A DNA stretch of 34,621 bases, taken from an uncultured Mycoplasmatota bacterium. Lineage in GTDB: Bacteria > Bacillota_I > Bacilli_A > RF39 > UBA660. Made by a program: the position numbers and the translations under genes. The notes beneath the pieces were generated by a model that did no database searches, was not told the DNA's origin, and saw only the letters and a list, made by a program, of their open reading frames with translations. The stretch covers positions 1-34,621 of the forward strand of contig CAOJBM010000012.1 in assembly GCA_948329525.1 (NCBI GenBank). The letters run 5' to 3'. Position 1 is the first letter of the stretch. The number at the start of each line of letters is the position of its first letter. Below are positions 14,104 to 22,292 of the stretch, one piece after another.

Positions 14104-14634
14104 CTACTTTTCTTTTTGCAATAAATAGTTTACAATCGGATCAGTTAATTCTAACACACCATGAATAAAAAAGAAATATCCTAAGACAATGACTCTGACA
14201 TATTCTTCATAATATAAATTAATGCTTGTTAAAAATCCAACTATCATAAATAAAGCGAGAGTTGCTATTCTAAGTTTCCACATTTTGTTATTTCGGTCAT
14301 CATAGTAATCGCTTTTTTTAAGTTTTATAACTGACATTACTGTAACCCATAACATTAAAAGCATTGCTAGATTTACTGGTTTTTCTAAAATATCTAAGAA
14401 AAAACTAGCTATAACCACTATTACACTTATTAATGATGTAAATAATCCTTCATAATCTTTACTACTTCTTATTAAAATAAACTGAAGAAAATTAAGAATA
14501 GCATACAAAATCATAACCGTGATGAATATAACTTCAAGATTAACGACTTTAAAAATAGGAAGAATTAAAAGACTACAACCAATAATAATTAAAAATACTG
14601 CAATACTTAAATCAACTTTTTGTTTATATTTCAT
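14104..14634 (-). CDS. DUF308/HdeD-like integral membrane protein
   Basis: A 176-residue protein with about six hydrophobic helices: roughly residues 9-29, 33-55, 63-82, 88-103, 124-138 and 146-166. Only short loops and a charged linker (KLKKSDYYDDRNNKMWKL) connect them. The spacing of paired helices suggests the DUF308 fold; the function of the family is not defined. It is the middle gene of an operon, 8 bases after the HAD gene and 8 bases before the methyltransferase. Both junctions use a stop codon embedded in the next SD (TAGGTGA). Confidence 0.65.
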   Translation of the reverse strand: MKYKQKVDLSIAVFLIIIGCSLLILPIFKVVNLEVIFITVMILYAILNFLQFILIRSSKDYEGLFTSLISVIVVIASFFLDILEKPVNLAMLLMLWVTVMSVIKLKKSDYYDDRNNKMWKLRIATLALFMIVGFLTSINLYYEEYVRVIVLGYFFFIHGVLELTDPIVNYLLQKEK

Positions 14635-14642
14635 TTTATCAC

Positions 14643-15440
14643 CTACAATAAACTATCAATAAATGTTGCAACACCATCTTCATCATTAGTGCCAGTCACT
14701 TCGTTTGCAACAACTTTTAAAGCATCAATGGCATTTCCCATTGCCACACAATAACCAGTTAATTCACACATGGCTATATCGTTATACGAGTCACCGATAG
14801 AAATAGAATTTTCTGAAGAAATATTTAAATATTCTAGTAACTCGTTAATTCCTTTAGCTTTCGAAACATCATCATAATTATAATCAAAATAATAATCTTT
14901 AGCTGGCTTTTTATTTTTATCATTTAAATCAGCACTACTATTATTTAATTTTAAATTGGGATATTTATCTTTAAAAAGATGAGGAATTACTAACATTTTA
15001 TTATAGCTCATACTAGTTAGAACTATTTGATTAACATCTTCTCCAACTTCGTCTATATTTTCAATATATTCCCTGTTATCACTTTCTTTAATCGTTTGAT
15101 AATCTTCTTTAACGGTGTTAATTAACATATTAATATTGCTTTGTTTACAATATGCAAAAATTTCTTCAACTACATGACGATTAATAGGATAATTATAAAT
15201 TATTTCCCCAGTTTTTAAATTAGTTGCTTCTGCTCCATTAGAAGAAATAACATAATCACTTGTTCCTACTTCTTTGGCAACTCTTGTCGCATATTTTCTA
15301 CTTCTTCCTGTACAAAGAACTACTTTCACATTTTTTTCTATCAAATCATGGATTTTCTTTTTTACTTCCTTTGTGACTTTGCCAAAAGAATTTCTTAATG
15401 TTCCATCAATGTCAATAAAAACAATTTTATACTTATTCAT
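14643..15440 (-). CDS. Cof-type HAD-IIB sugar-phosphate phosphatase family protein
   Basis: A 265-residue phosphatase of the Cof/HAD-IIB group. Motif I is DIDGT (residues 10-14; Asp10 nucleophile, Asp12 acid/base), motif II is VVLCTGRS, the cap follows SSNGAEA, motif III Lys is in SKAKGINELL, and motif IV is ISIGDSYNDIAM. Members dephosphorylate sugar phosphates, flavin or pyridoxal precursors; the substrate cannot be read from sequence. First gene of the HAD - DUF308 - methyltransferase operon, with a clear promoter. Confidence 0.92.
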   Translation of the reverse strand: MNKYKIVFIDIDGTLRNSFGKVTKEVKKKIHDLIEKNVKVVLCTGRSRKYATRVAKEVGTSDYVISSNGAEATNLKTGEIIYNYPINRHVVEEIFAYCKQSNINMLINTVKEDYQTIKESDNREYIENIDEVGEDVNQIVLTSMSYNKMLVIPHLFKDKYPNLKLNNSSADLNDKNKKPAKDYYFDYNYDDVSKAKGINELLEYLNISSENSISIGDSYNDIAMCELTGYCVAMGNAIDALKVVANEVTGTNDEDGVATFIDSLL

Positions 15441-15463
15441 GTCATAACCTACTTTACATTATT

Positions 15464-15493
15464 ATTATAACCATTTTGTCATATATATGTAAA
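15464..15493 (-). promoter_or_regulatory. Promoter of the HAD operon
   Basis: TTTACA (complement of 15488-15493), 18-base spacer, TATAAT (complement of 15464-15469), 23 bases before the HAD ATG. Confidence 0.65.
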
Positions 15494-15517
15494 TAAAAAG
15501 TATAACAGTAGTGTAAA

Positions 15518-15539
15518 CAAAAAGACTAGTAACCTAGCC
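15518..15539 (-). terminator. Terminator of the ABC exporter operon
   Basis: On the minus strand GGCTAG / CTAGTC with a 4-base loop and TTTTTG directly after, beginning at the base after the TAG stop of the 15540 gene. Confidence 0.75.
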
Positions 15540-17666
15540 CTATTTTTGAAATTGCGAATTATAAAGTTCGGCATAGAATCCTTTTTCTTTCATTAACTCA
15601 TCATGTTTTCCTTGTTCAATTATATTTCCATCACTCATAACTAAGATTAAATCAGCATTTTTTATTGTTGACAAACGATGAGCTATAATAAATGATGTTT
15701 TTCCATGTGTTAATTTATCCATAGCTTTTTGAACTAATTCCTCTGTTCTTGTATCAACATTAGAAGTTGCTTCATCTAAGATTAAGAAAGGGGCGTCTTC
15801 AATCATTCCACGAGCAATTGTAATTAACTGCTTTTGCCCACTACTAATGGAATCATTATCATTTATTAAAGCATTAATACCATTTGGAAGTGTCTTAACA
15901 AAATGTTCTACTCCCACAGTTTCACAAGCTTGCCATATATCTTCTTCGGTTACATCATCTTTATTAAATTTAATGTTTTCAGAAACTGTTCCATCAAATA
16001 ACCATGTATCTTGTAAAACCATTACAAATAAATCATGGATATTTTCCCGAGTTAATTCGTTAATGGAAACACCATCAATTAAAATATCGCCCCCATTAAT
16101 TTCATAAAACTTCATTAATAAGTTAACCATCGTTGTTTTACCTGCTCCAGTTGGACCAACAATCGCAATCTTTTCTCCTGCTTTAATTTTAGCACTAAAG
16201 TTTTTAATAATAGTTTTATCTTCATTATAACCAAATTTAACGTTTTTAAACTCAATATTTCCTTTAACTTCATTTTTATCTAAGTATTTAGTAAAAGATT
16301 TTTCATTACTCATTTCTTTTTCATCTAAAAATTCAAATACTCTTTCGGATGCGGCAGCACAAGATTGTAATCCTGTCATTGATTGAGCAATTTGAGATAA
16401 AGGGCTTGTAAACATTCTAACATAAATCATAAATGCTACGATAACTCCAAAAGATATAATATTATTCATTGTTAAAAGTGCCCCTACTATACAAATGGCA
16501 ACATAACCAAAATTACCTACAAAACCCATAATTGGTTGCATAAGACCTGATAAAAATTGACTTTTACGATTACAATCATATAATTTTTTATTTAACTCAT
16601 CAAATTCTTCGGAAGCTTTTTTACTCCCATTATAAACCTTGACAATACTATGACCATCATATATTTCTTCAATATGAGCATTTAAATTTCCTAATTCTAC
16701 TTGCTTTTGATTAAAATATTTTTGAGATTTTGATAGAATTAAAGACATTAAAGAAAAACCTATTATCGTTGCTACAATAGCTGTTATTGCCATTATAGAG
16801 TTTGTTATAAACATCATAAATAGTGAACCTAGAAATAAAGTGACACTACTAACTAAAGATGATAAACTTTGATTTAAGTTCATTGCAACTGAATCAACAT
16901 CATTAGTTACTCTTGAGAGTATATCTCCCATTTCATGACTATCAAAGTATTTAAGTGGTAAAACATTTATCTTATTACTAATTCTTGTTCTTAAATTTCG
17001 AGCAAAATTATTTGATGCTGTACATAATAAATATCCTTCCAAATACTCGAATACTGCTCCTAAAACATTGATTATAATTAAGAAGATAACAATATCTTTA
17101 ATTAAAGAAGTATTAATTCTTGGTTTAACTAAATTATAAATATTTTTAGGTAAAGCATCAAATGTCTTTAAAAGAGCTTGTTCATCTTCCTTATTAACAT
17201 TACTTAGTAAATCTAATAACTCTTTTTGGTCTTTACTAGTTAAAGTGACATCATCTAAAACAAATTCATCTAATAGTTCTAATAATATATGCTCATCTAA
17301 AGACATAATATCATCTTTATTTTCACTAGTTAAAGCAATACTAAAGATTTGTTTTTCTTCTAAAGTAAAATTATCACTATTCATAATAATATTATAATTA
17401 GCACTTAATTTATTTTGGTCACTAAAATTACTTTCAACATTTTTTATAATAACTTCTAGTTTTTCCACATCAGGTCTTATCCCATCTGTAATAGTATCCG
17501 TTATTAAAGAAAGTTTATTAGGTGTTATTAAAGCAAGAATAGAACCTACTATAGCAAGAATAAGAGAAGAAAATAATAGTACATGCCATTTTTTCATTTC
17601 TTTAAAAAGTCTTTTAACTGCTCCTTTAAAGTCTTTAGATTTTTCATTTCTTCGTGGTCTAGGCAT
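15540..17666 (-). CDS. Heterodimeric ABC exporter, catalytic-site subunit with external insertion
   Basis: A 708-residue half-transporter (type IV exporter fold). An inserted region of about 125 residues (60-187; acidic, helical, predicted outside the cell) lies between membrane helices 1 (28-50) and 2 (189-212), much as in BmrD/YheH-type subunits. The nucleotide-binding domain has Walker A GPTGAGKT (504-511), Q-loop VLQDTW, Walker B with the catalytic Glu632 (LILDEATS) and H-loop His663. Its signature reads ISSGQ, not LSGGQ. It thus supplies the full catalytic Walker B/H-loop, while its altered signature faces the degenerate site of its partner. ATG 17666 is chosen for its AGGAGG SD; it overlaps the partner's stop by 8 bases. 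Likely a multidrug or lipid/peptide exporter. Confidence 0.93.
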   Translation of the reverse strand: MPRPRRNEKSKDFKGAVKRLFKEMKKWHVLLFSSLILAIVGSILALITPNKLSLITDTITDGIRPDVEKLEVIIKNVESNFSDQNKLSANYNIIMNSDNFTLEEKQIFSIALTSENKDDIMSLDEHILLELLDEFVLDDVTLTSKDQKELLDLLSNVNKEDEQALLKTFDALPKNIYNLVKPRINTSLIKDIVIFLIIINVLGAVFEYLEGYLLCTASNNFARNLRTRISNKINVLPLKYFDSHEMGDILSRVTNDVDSVAMNLNQSLSSLVSSVTLFLGSLFMMFITNSIMAITAIVATIIGFSLMSLILSKSQKYFNQKQVELGNLNAHIEEIYDGHSIVKVYNGSKKASEEFDELNKKLYDCNRKSQFLSGLMQPIMGFVGNFGYVAICIVGALLTMNNIISFGVIVAFMIYVRMFTSPLSQIAQSMTGLQSCAAASERVFEFLDEKEMSNEKSFTKYLDKNEVKGNIEFKNVKFGYNEDKTIIKNFSAKIKAGEKIAIVGPTGAGKTTMVNLLMKFYEINGGDILIDGVSINELTRENIHDLFVMVLQDTWLFDGTVSENIKFNKDDVTEEDIWQACETVGVEHFVKTLPNGINALINDNDSISSGQKQLITIARGMIEDAPFLILDEATSNVDTRTEELVQKAMDKLTHGKTSFIIAHRLSTIKNADLILVMSDGNIIEQGKHDELMKEKGFYAELYNSQFQK

Positions 17667-19410
17667 TATTAAGTTCCTCCTCTCCAAGTTGTGATAAAGC
17701 TATTTCTTTATAAACTTTACATTTTTTAAGTAGCTCTTTATGTGTTCCAATACCAACACATTTACCTTTATCTAAAACAATTATTTTATCCGCATTCATA
17801 ATTGTTCCAATTCGCTGAGCGACAATTAAACTTGTGGCATCTTTGGTATATTCTTTTAAATTCCTTCTTAAAGTGGCATCAGTTTTAAAATCAAGTGCTG
17901 AAAACGAATCATCAAAGATATATATTTCAGGGTCTTTAGCAATAGCTCTTGCAATATTTAATCTTTGTTTTTGTCCTCCAGAGACATTAGTTCCACCTCT
18001 TGCGATTAAAGAATCATATTTTTTATCCATCTTTGTTACAAAATCAGTACCTTCTGCTACATCTATAGCTTTTTTTACTTGTTCTAAACTAATTTCTTTA
18101 TTTCCATATGAAACATTTTCATAAACTGTTTTAGAAAACATAAAAGCTTTTTGCGAAACGTATCCTAATTTATCATTCAAAGTTTCTATTTTGTAATCTT
18201 TGACATTAACACCATCAATTAAGATTTCGCCATCTGTTACATCATAAAATCTTGGCACCAGATTTATTAATGTTGATTTACCGCTACCCGTTGAACCGAT
18301 AAAAGCTACTGTTTCTCCTTTATTAACTTTAAAAGTTATATCTTTTAATATATATTCATCGGCATCAGGGTATTTGAAAGATACATCCTTAAATTCAATT
18401 GTTCCTCTCTCTTTAGTTTGACCATCAAAAGTACCATCTTTTATAGAAGATTCTTCATCTAACACTTCATTAATTCTTTTAGCAGATATTTGGGTTCTTG
18501 GCCACATCATAAAAATCATTGCTAGCATTAAGAAAGACATTATTACTTGCATACCATAACTAGTAAAAACAACCATATTACTAAATAATGTAATTTTTTC
18601 ACTCATTAAAGCATTTTCAATCAAAATAGTACCTATAATATAAATACCAATCGTTAATCCATGCATTACTAAATTCATCATTGGTCCTAGAACAGAAAAA
18701 CATCTTTGATTAAATAGTTGTGTATTAGTTAACTCATTATTAACATTCTCAAATCTACTCTCTTGAAATTTTTCAGCATTAAAAGCTCGTATTACTCTAA
18801 TACCAGTTAAGTTTTCTTTAGTTACACCATTAACTTTATCAATTAACTTTTGAACTAGTTCAAATCTTGGCAATACTATAGCCATTAAAATGCCAACTGT
18901 TAATAAAAGAGCTATAACACAACCAAATACTAAAATACTCCATTCAAAATTCTTATTTAGAATTTTAGAAACAGCCCATATAGCCATTATTGGAGCTTTA
19001 ATCAAAGCTTGTAAGCCCATAGAAATAAACATTTCAATTGTTGTAACATCATTAGTTGTCCTAGTAATTAAACTACTTGTTTTAAAGTTCTTAATTTCTG
19101 CTGTACTAAAACTATCTACTTTTTCAAAAATCTTTTTTCTAATAATCATCGAAAAAGATGAAGATAGCTTAGTAGCAACATAACCAACTATAATAGCAGT
19201 TAGTAAACTACCAAAGGCACAAAGAAGCATAAAACCTCCTTGTTGTAGAATTTCACTCATTTTACTTCCTTCGCTTTGGACAAGAACTGTTATTTCACTC
19301 ATATAATCAGGTAACTTAAGTTCAAGCCATACTTGAAATAATATGAAAGCAAAACAAATAAGAATTGCTATAATATCTTTTTTTGTAAAATTTTTAAATA
19401 ACTTAGTCAT
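17659..19410 (-). CDS. Heterodimeric ABC exporter, degenerate-site subunit
   Basis: A 583-residue half-transporter with six membrane helices (about 12-310) and an ATPase domain. Walker A is GSTGSGKST (372-380) and the signature is canonical VSGGQ (476-480). The Walker B end reads FDDSFSALD, with Asp501 in place of the catalytic Glu, and the H-loop reads VAQR, with Gln532 in place of His. These two changes are the marks of the non-hydrolysing site in TM287/288- and BmrCD-like heterodimers. It is translated first (SD AGGAGG) and overlaps the larger partner gene. Expression starts from a strong promoter next to a large dyad (19447-19505). Confidence 0.94.
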   Translation of the reverse strand: MTKLFKNFTKKDIIAILICFAFILFQVWLELKLPDYMSEITVLVQSEGSKMSEILQQGGFMLLCAFGSLLTAIIVGYVATKLSSSFSMIIRKKIFEKVDSFSTAEIKNFKTSSLITRTTNDVTTIEMFISMGLQALIKAPIMAIWAVSKILNKNFEWSILVFGCVIALLLTVGILMAIVLPRFELVQKLIDKVNGVTKENLTGIRVIRAFNAEKFQESRFENVNNELTNTQLFNQRCFSVLGPMMNLVMHGLTIGIYIIGTILIENALMSEKITLFSNMVVFTSYGMQVIMSFLMLAMIFMMWPRTQISAKRINEVLDEESSIKDGTFDGQTKERGTIEFKDVSFKYPDADEYILKDITFKVNKGETVAFIGSTGSGKSTLINLVPRFYDVTDGEILIDGVNVKDYKIETLNDKLGYVSQKAFMFSKTVYENVSYGNKEISLEQVKKAIDVAEGTDFVTKMDKKYDSLIARGGTNVSGGQKQRLNIARAIAKDPEIYIFDDSFSALDFKTDATLRRNLKEYTKDATSLIVAQRIGTIMNADKIIVLDKGKCVGIGTHKELLKKCKVYKEIALSQLGEEELNNA

Positions 19411-19446
19411 TTGTACCTCCTCATTATTTTATTCTTAAACTGATAA

Positions 19447-19475
19447 AATGAGATGACTTATTAAGCCATCTCATT
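19447..19475 (-). promoter_or_regulatory. 29-base dyad at the transcription start of the ABC exporter operon
   Basis: Arms of 13 bases (19447-19459 and 19463-19475) with a 3-base centre; 12 pairs match. The one mismatch on the plus strand (A-C) is a G-U pair in minus-strand RNA. The minus strand continues TTTTATC. It begins 2 bases after the -10, so it would be the very 5' end of the mRNA. It can be a repressor operator, a 5' stabilising hairpin or an attenuator/terminator for transcripts entering from upstream. Confidence 0.65.
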
Positions 19476-19476
19476 A

Positions 19477-19505
19477 ATTATAGCTAAAATACTATTATTA
19501 TTCAA
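19477..19505 (-). promoter_or_regulatory. ABC exporter promoter
   Basis: TTGAAT (complement of 19500-19505), 17-base spacer, TATAAT (complement of 19477-19482). Near-consensus sigma-A promoter, 67 bases from the first ATG. Confidence 0.65.
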
Positions 19506-19534
19506 CCTATCTATGATGAAAGTTTTGTGAAAAT

Positions 19535-20150
19535 TTATTTTAAGCTATATGGGGAAGAACTTGTTCACGATCCACAGGATATTTCACAAGATGAACCAAA
19601 AGTTACTAAAGGACGAATAAACGCACCAACGTCCAAAGATGAAGCACACGAGGCAAATAGTGCAGTCTCATTCAACCTAACTCTACCATAGTAGGTAGAC
19701 AAAGCACCGCTAAAATTCACTTCGGTTCTCAAACTTGAAGAAATCATAGAAAAACTTTTCTCTGCCCCTGTACACTGGTATGTATAAAGTGCAGTTATCC
19801 CACCATTGGTAGAACTATTAGGAATCAACAAATACCTTAAATCTTTCCAATTCACGCCACCAGAAAGGAAATATCTCGTGTTTTCACCATCGGGACTAAC
19901 AATTTCCATAGTTCCTATCGCACTATTTATAAGTTGTTCATCTATAGAACTATAAGTTTGTGATGGACAATTTTTGGTATTATAATTTGTACAATTTTCA
20001 TTTTGTGTATCATATCCTGTATGTCTTGAATTAACTATATATTTGGAATTTGTATATTGGCTAGCAATACTATTTAACGTATTAACTAAATTTATACCCA
20101 GTCTTTCCACTAAAATAATAGTCTCATTAGAAATAAACGTGCCAATTTCC
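19535..20150 (-). pseudogene. C-terminal fragment of a surface protein, paralogue of the 21000-22223 gene
   Basis: From about 20146 down, the frame reads like the second domain of the 21000-22223 protein. NLVNTLNSIASQYTNSKYIV matches NLVGTLNAIASQYGNTSYV, and GAFIRPLVTF matches IKIRPILTL. The N-terminal anchor and the whole first domain are missing; the frame is instead continuous with the tail of an Rpn-family gene (20150-20400). A TGA at 19565-19567 ends the frame, but the following codons (TSSSPYSLK, stop at 19535) give the C-terminus expected in this family, so the TGA is probably a GGA to TGA nonsense change. Eight Cys remain. I see no start of its own; the ATG at 20161 lies in the Rpn part. 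Confidence 0.7.
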
Positions 20151-20400
20151 ATCTCCTTCATTAGTCTATCTAACTTACTTACATCTTTTTCTATTAAGCC
20201 ATAGATATATTTTTCTACTTCATCTAAGCCTTCAATACCTAGATTATAGCATTTTTTAGTAAATTGGGAATATAGATATTAATAATCATGATAGCATCTG
20301 TTAGGACTATTCCTTCTTCATCTTTGATGTAATTTATATAATAAGTTTCATCTTTTCCAAGAAAAGTAAAATTATTGAAATTAATTAAGATACTTTGAAT
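20150..20400 (-). pseudogene. C-terminal half of a broken Rpn-family PD-(D/E)XK nuclease gene
   Basis: The minus strand reads SILINFNNFTFLGKDETYY, then INYIKDEEGIVLTDAIMIIN and IYIPNLLK, the middle-to-late part of Rpn/PDDEXK transposase-like nucleases. At an A6 run (complement of 20252-20257) the frame shifts by one base and continues CYNLGIEGLDEVEKYIYGLI EKDVSKLDRLMKEM, the helical tail of the same family. The tail then runs without a stop into the surface-protein fragment. The N-terminal half is not upstream on this strand; it lies on the plus strand from 20399. Confidence 0.65.
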
Positions 20401-20866
20401 GAAAATGACCAAAAATGATGTATTTCCTTCTTTAAAAGAAAGAAGAAATGAGATTACTACTTTATATTCCCTACCTCCTAGAAGTGATAATATTTGGATC
20501 CTTAAACCACGTAATCAAATTGATAAAATATCCATTGTTAGTGATAATATGTTTCACACAATATTTAATCACCCTAAAGGTAAAAAATATATTGCTTATT
20601 TAATATCTTTATTTTTAAAAATTGATAATGATACTTTATTAAAACATATGAAAATAATAAGTAATGATGTTTTAAAAAATAAAGTTAGTAATGTTTCCCA
20701 AAGATGTGACCTTGTTTGTGAAATAAATGAAACTATTATTACAGTAAAAATGAACAATAATTCTAGTATCGAAGTATTACATCGTAATAACAGGCAATTT
20801 AGTGCAATGGTCAAAAAAAGTAAAAATTATGATAAATATCGTCACCTCAATTTTATTTCAAATTAA
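20399..20866 (+). pseudogene. N-terminal half of the Rpn-family nuclease gene, inverted
   Basis: A 155-codon open frame. MFHTIFNHPKGKKYIAYLIS followed by RCDLVCEINETIITVKMNNN matches the N-terminal PD-(D/E)XK core of Rpn-like proteins (recombination-promoting nuclease, transposase_31-like). The active-site Asp is present (CDLV), but the E-x-N/Q motif reads K-M-N, so the core is probably dead. The frame stops at SKNYDKYRHLNFISN, exactly where the opposite-strand fragment 20150-20400 takes over (INFNNF). There is no SD before the ATG. Inverting about 20394-20862 would rejoin both halves on the minus strand. Near-matching inverted 13-mers (20394-20406 and 20850-20862) flank the segment. Confidence 0.65.
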
Positions 20867-20910
20867 AAGAGTAAGTCATTTACCTTTTCAACTTTATGTT
20901 AATCTTCTAT

Positions 20911-20940
20911 TTCTTCTTTTTTTCATAAAATTTCTTTTAA
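20911..20940. repeat. Short intergenic element, also at 49-80 and (weaker) 13165-13194
   Basis: The 22 bases at 20916-20937 differ in one base from 56-77 (C-T7-C-A/G-T-A4-TTTCTTT). A less exact copy lies at 13165-13194, sharing AAATTTCTTT. All three are intergenic. Low complexity makes this uncertain. Confidence 0.3.
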
Positions 20941-20957
20941 AAAGGGAATTTTGCATG

Positions 20958-20984
20958 AAAAAAAGCCATTTCCACAATGACCTT
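20958..20984 (-). terminator. Terminator of the surface-protein gene
   Basis: On the minus strand AAG(G)TCATT pairs with AATGGCTT (one bulge, one G-U) and is followed by seven T, 16 bases after the stop of the 21000 gene. Confidence 0.6.
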
Positions 20985-20999
20985 AATCTTTAAATTCAA

Positions 21000-22223
21000 C
21001 TATTCGAAAGTATACGCCGTAGCCGAACTAGCTCCATCACCACTAGCAATTTTTAAATTTGATTTTAAAGTAAGTATTGGTCTAATTTTTATAGCATTAC
21101 TATAAGAAGCACCATCGCCTGTAATTTGTTCATCACTTACTACACCTGTAGCATTAATAAAGCGTCCATTTTGAGTATTTTCGTTTGTATTACGAGAAGC
21201 AATCCAATAAGCATCTGCTACACCATTCGAATCATTTCCTATTAAACTTCCTAAAGCGGTACTTACTAAATTAACATCTGTTTCATACCCTGTATCAGCC
21301 AAACAAGCATCTATACTTTCGCATACTTCTGTCTGATTACTAAATCCCATAGATCTTGTGCTACTTACATAAGAAGTATTTCCATATTGTGAAGCTATAG
21401 CGTTTAAAGTCCCTACTAAATTTAAGTAACCTGTTTCTCCTTTAAAATATATTTCATTAGTTGAGACATTTTCTGAGATTACATCTACTGTTCCATTATC
21501 ATTTTTCTTTATTACTCGCCATAAATTTAATTCACTTGGATTGATTGTTTGATCAGTATCATTACCTGTTACACTACTAGCTACTGTGTAACTTGTACTT
21601 GTTGGTGTCATACTTATATAATCTCCAACTTTTAAAGTACTTATCGTCTTTGTAGTAGCCAACTCTGAATTAATAACTATTTTTGATTCAAACCTTTTAT
21701 TTTGTTCAGTACTTGGAGCATCTTTATCTATCCATAATCTTAAATTATAAGTTTTACTTTCTCCTTTAGCAAGTACGCCACTAGTCAAAATTCTTGATTC
21801 TACAGAATCAGGAAAATACTTATCTGTAGTAGTATATGAAGAATATAGTTTATAATTATCTTCTAAAGCTACTTTAATACTACTATTTGAAAGTGTTGAA
21901 GCTGCTAAAGATTCTAAATTTACAGTATATGATGTTTTATAATCACAAATATTTTCTATTGTAAATGTAAAAGGTAGCGTTTGCATTCCATCATCATCTG
22001 ATAATGGATAAGACTCAGGTAAATCAATGGCATTTTTACCACTAAGACTTATATCAAAGCATTTAGTTGCTATGACATTTGGATTTTCTTGCGTTTTAGT
22101 TTTTTGCCAAAAGGCATAACTTACTCCTACTACAAGCATTATTCCTACAGTACAAATAATTGATAATATTAGCGTTTTTTTCTTTTTTTGCAATTGTTCT
22201 TCATTTATATGTTCTTCATTCAT
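21000..22223 (-). CDS. Membrane-anchored or secreted surface protein, TasA/CalY-like N-terminus
   Basis: A 407-residue protein. A Lys-rich cytoplasmic start (QKKKK, 12-16) and one hydrophobic segment (17-38) are followed by VSYAFWQKT and a beta-rich, Thr/Ser-rich body. The segment ending SYAFW and the beta strands after it (residues about 50-190, one Cys pair near 55 and 92) recall TasA/camelysin-type proteins exported with a SipW-like peptidase. That link is by style, not a firm match. A second domain (about 225-400) starts GDYISMTPTSTSYTV, includes LWRVIKKNDNGTVDVISENV and GTLNAIASQYGNTSYVSS, and ends IRPILTLKS ... SATAYTFE. A decayed paralogue of this domain lies at 19535-20150. SD AGGGAGG and a promoter with perfect -35 and -10. 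Probably displayed on the cell surface. Confidence 0.75.
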   Translation of the reverse strand: MNEEHINEEQLQKKKKTLILSIICTVGIMLVVGVSYAFWQKTKTQENPNVIATKCFDISLSGKNAIDLPESYPLSDDDGMQTLPFTFTIENICDYKTSYTVNLESLAASTLSNSSIKVALEDNYKLYSSYTTTDKYFPDSVESRILTSGVLAKGESKTYNLRLWIDKDAPSTEQNKRFESKIVINSELATTKTISTLKVGDYISMTPTSTSYTVASSVTGNDTDQTINPSELNLWRVIKKNDNGTVDVISENVSTNEIYFKGETGYLNLVGTLNAIASQYGNTSYVSSTRSMGFSNQTEVCESIDACLADTGYETDVNLVSTALGSLIGNDSNGVADAYWIASRNTNENTQNGRFINATGVVSDEQITGDGASYSNAIKIRPILTLKSNLKIASGDGASSATAYTFE

Positions 22224-22252
22224 ATTTAAATTCCTCCCTAGATTATATAAAG

Positions 22253-22282
22253 ATTATACCTTTTTAATAGTGTCCATGTCAA
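22253..22282 (-). promoter_or_regulatory. Strong promoter of the surface-protein gene
   Basis: Perfect TTGACA (complement of 22277-22282), 18-base spacer, perfect TATAAT (complement of 22253-22258). A second TATAAT lies at 22242-22247. It sits 30 bases upstream of the ATG. Confidence 0.75.
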
Positions 22283-22292
22283 TAAAGAAAAT

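Noticed and set aside
19565-19567. TGA inside the surface-protein fragment as a recoded sense codon
   Set aside because: TGA ends intact genes elsewhere (ATPase at 31922-31924, permease at 29562-29564), so the code is standard. The fragment is a pseudogene; a nonsense change is simpler.
19507-19680. Plus-strand open stretch antisense to the surface-protein fragment
   Set aside because: It has no start or SD, and its continuation is the antisense of a recognisable coding domain.
20399-20866. The 155-residue plus-strand frame as an intact hypothetical gene
   Set aside because: It has no SD, lacks the catalytic Glu (Lys instead) and stops at mid-fold. The rest of the fold lies on the other strand.
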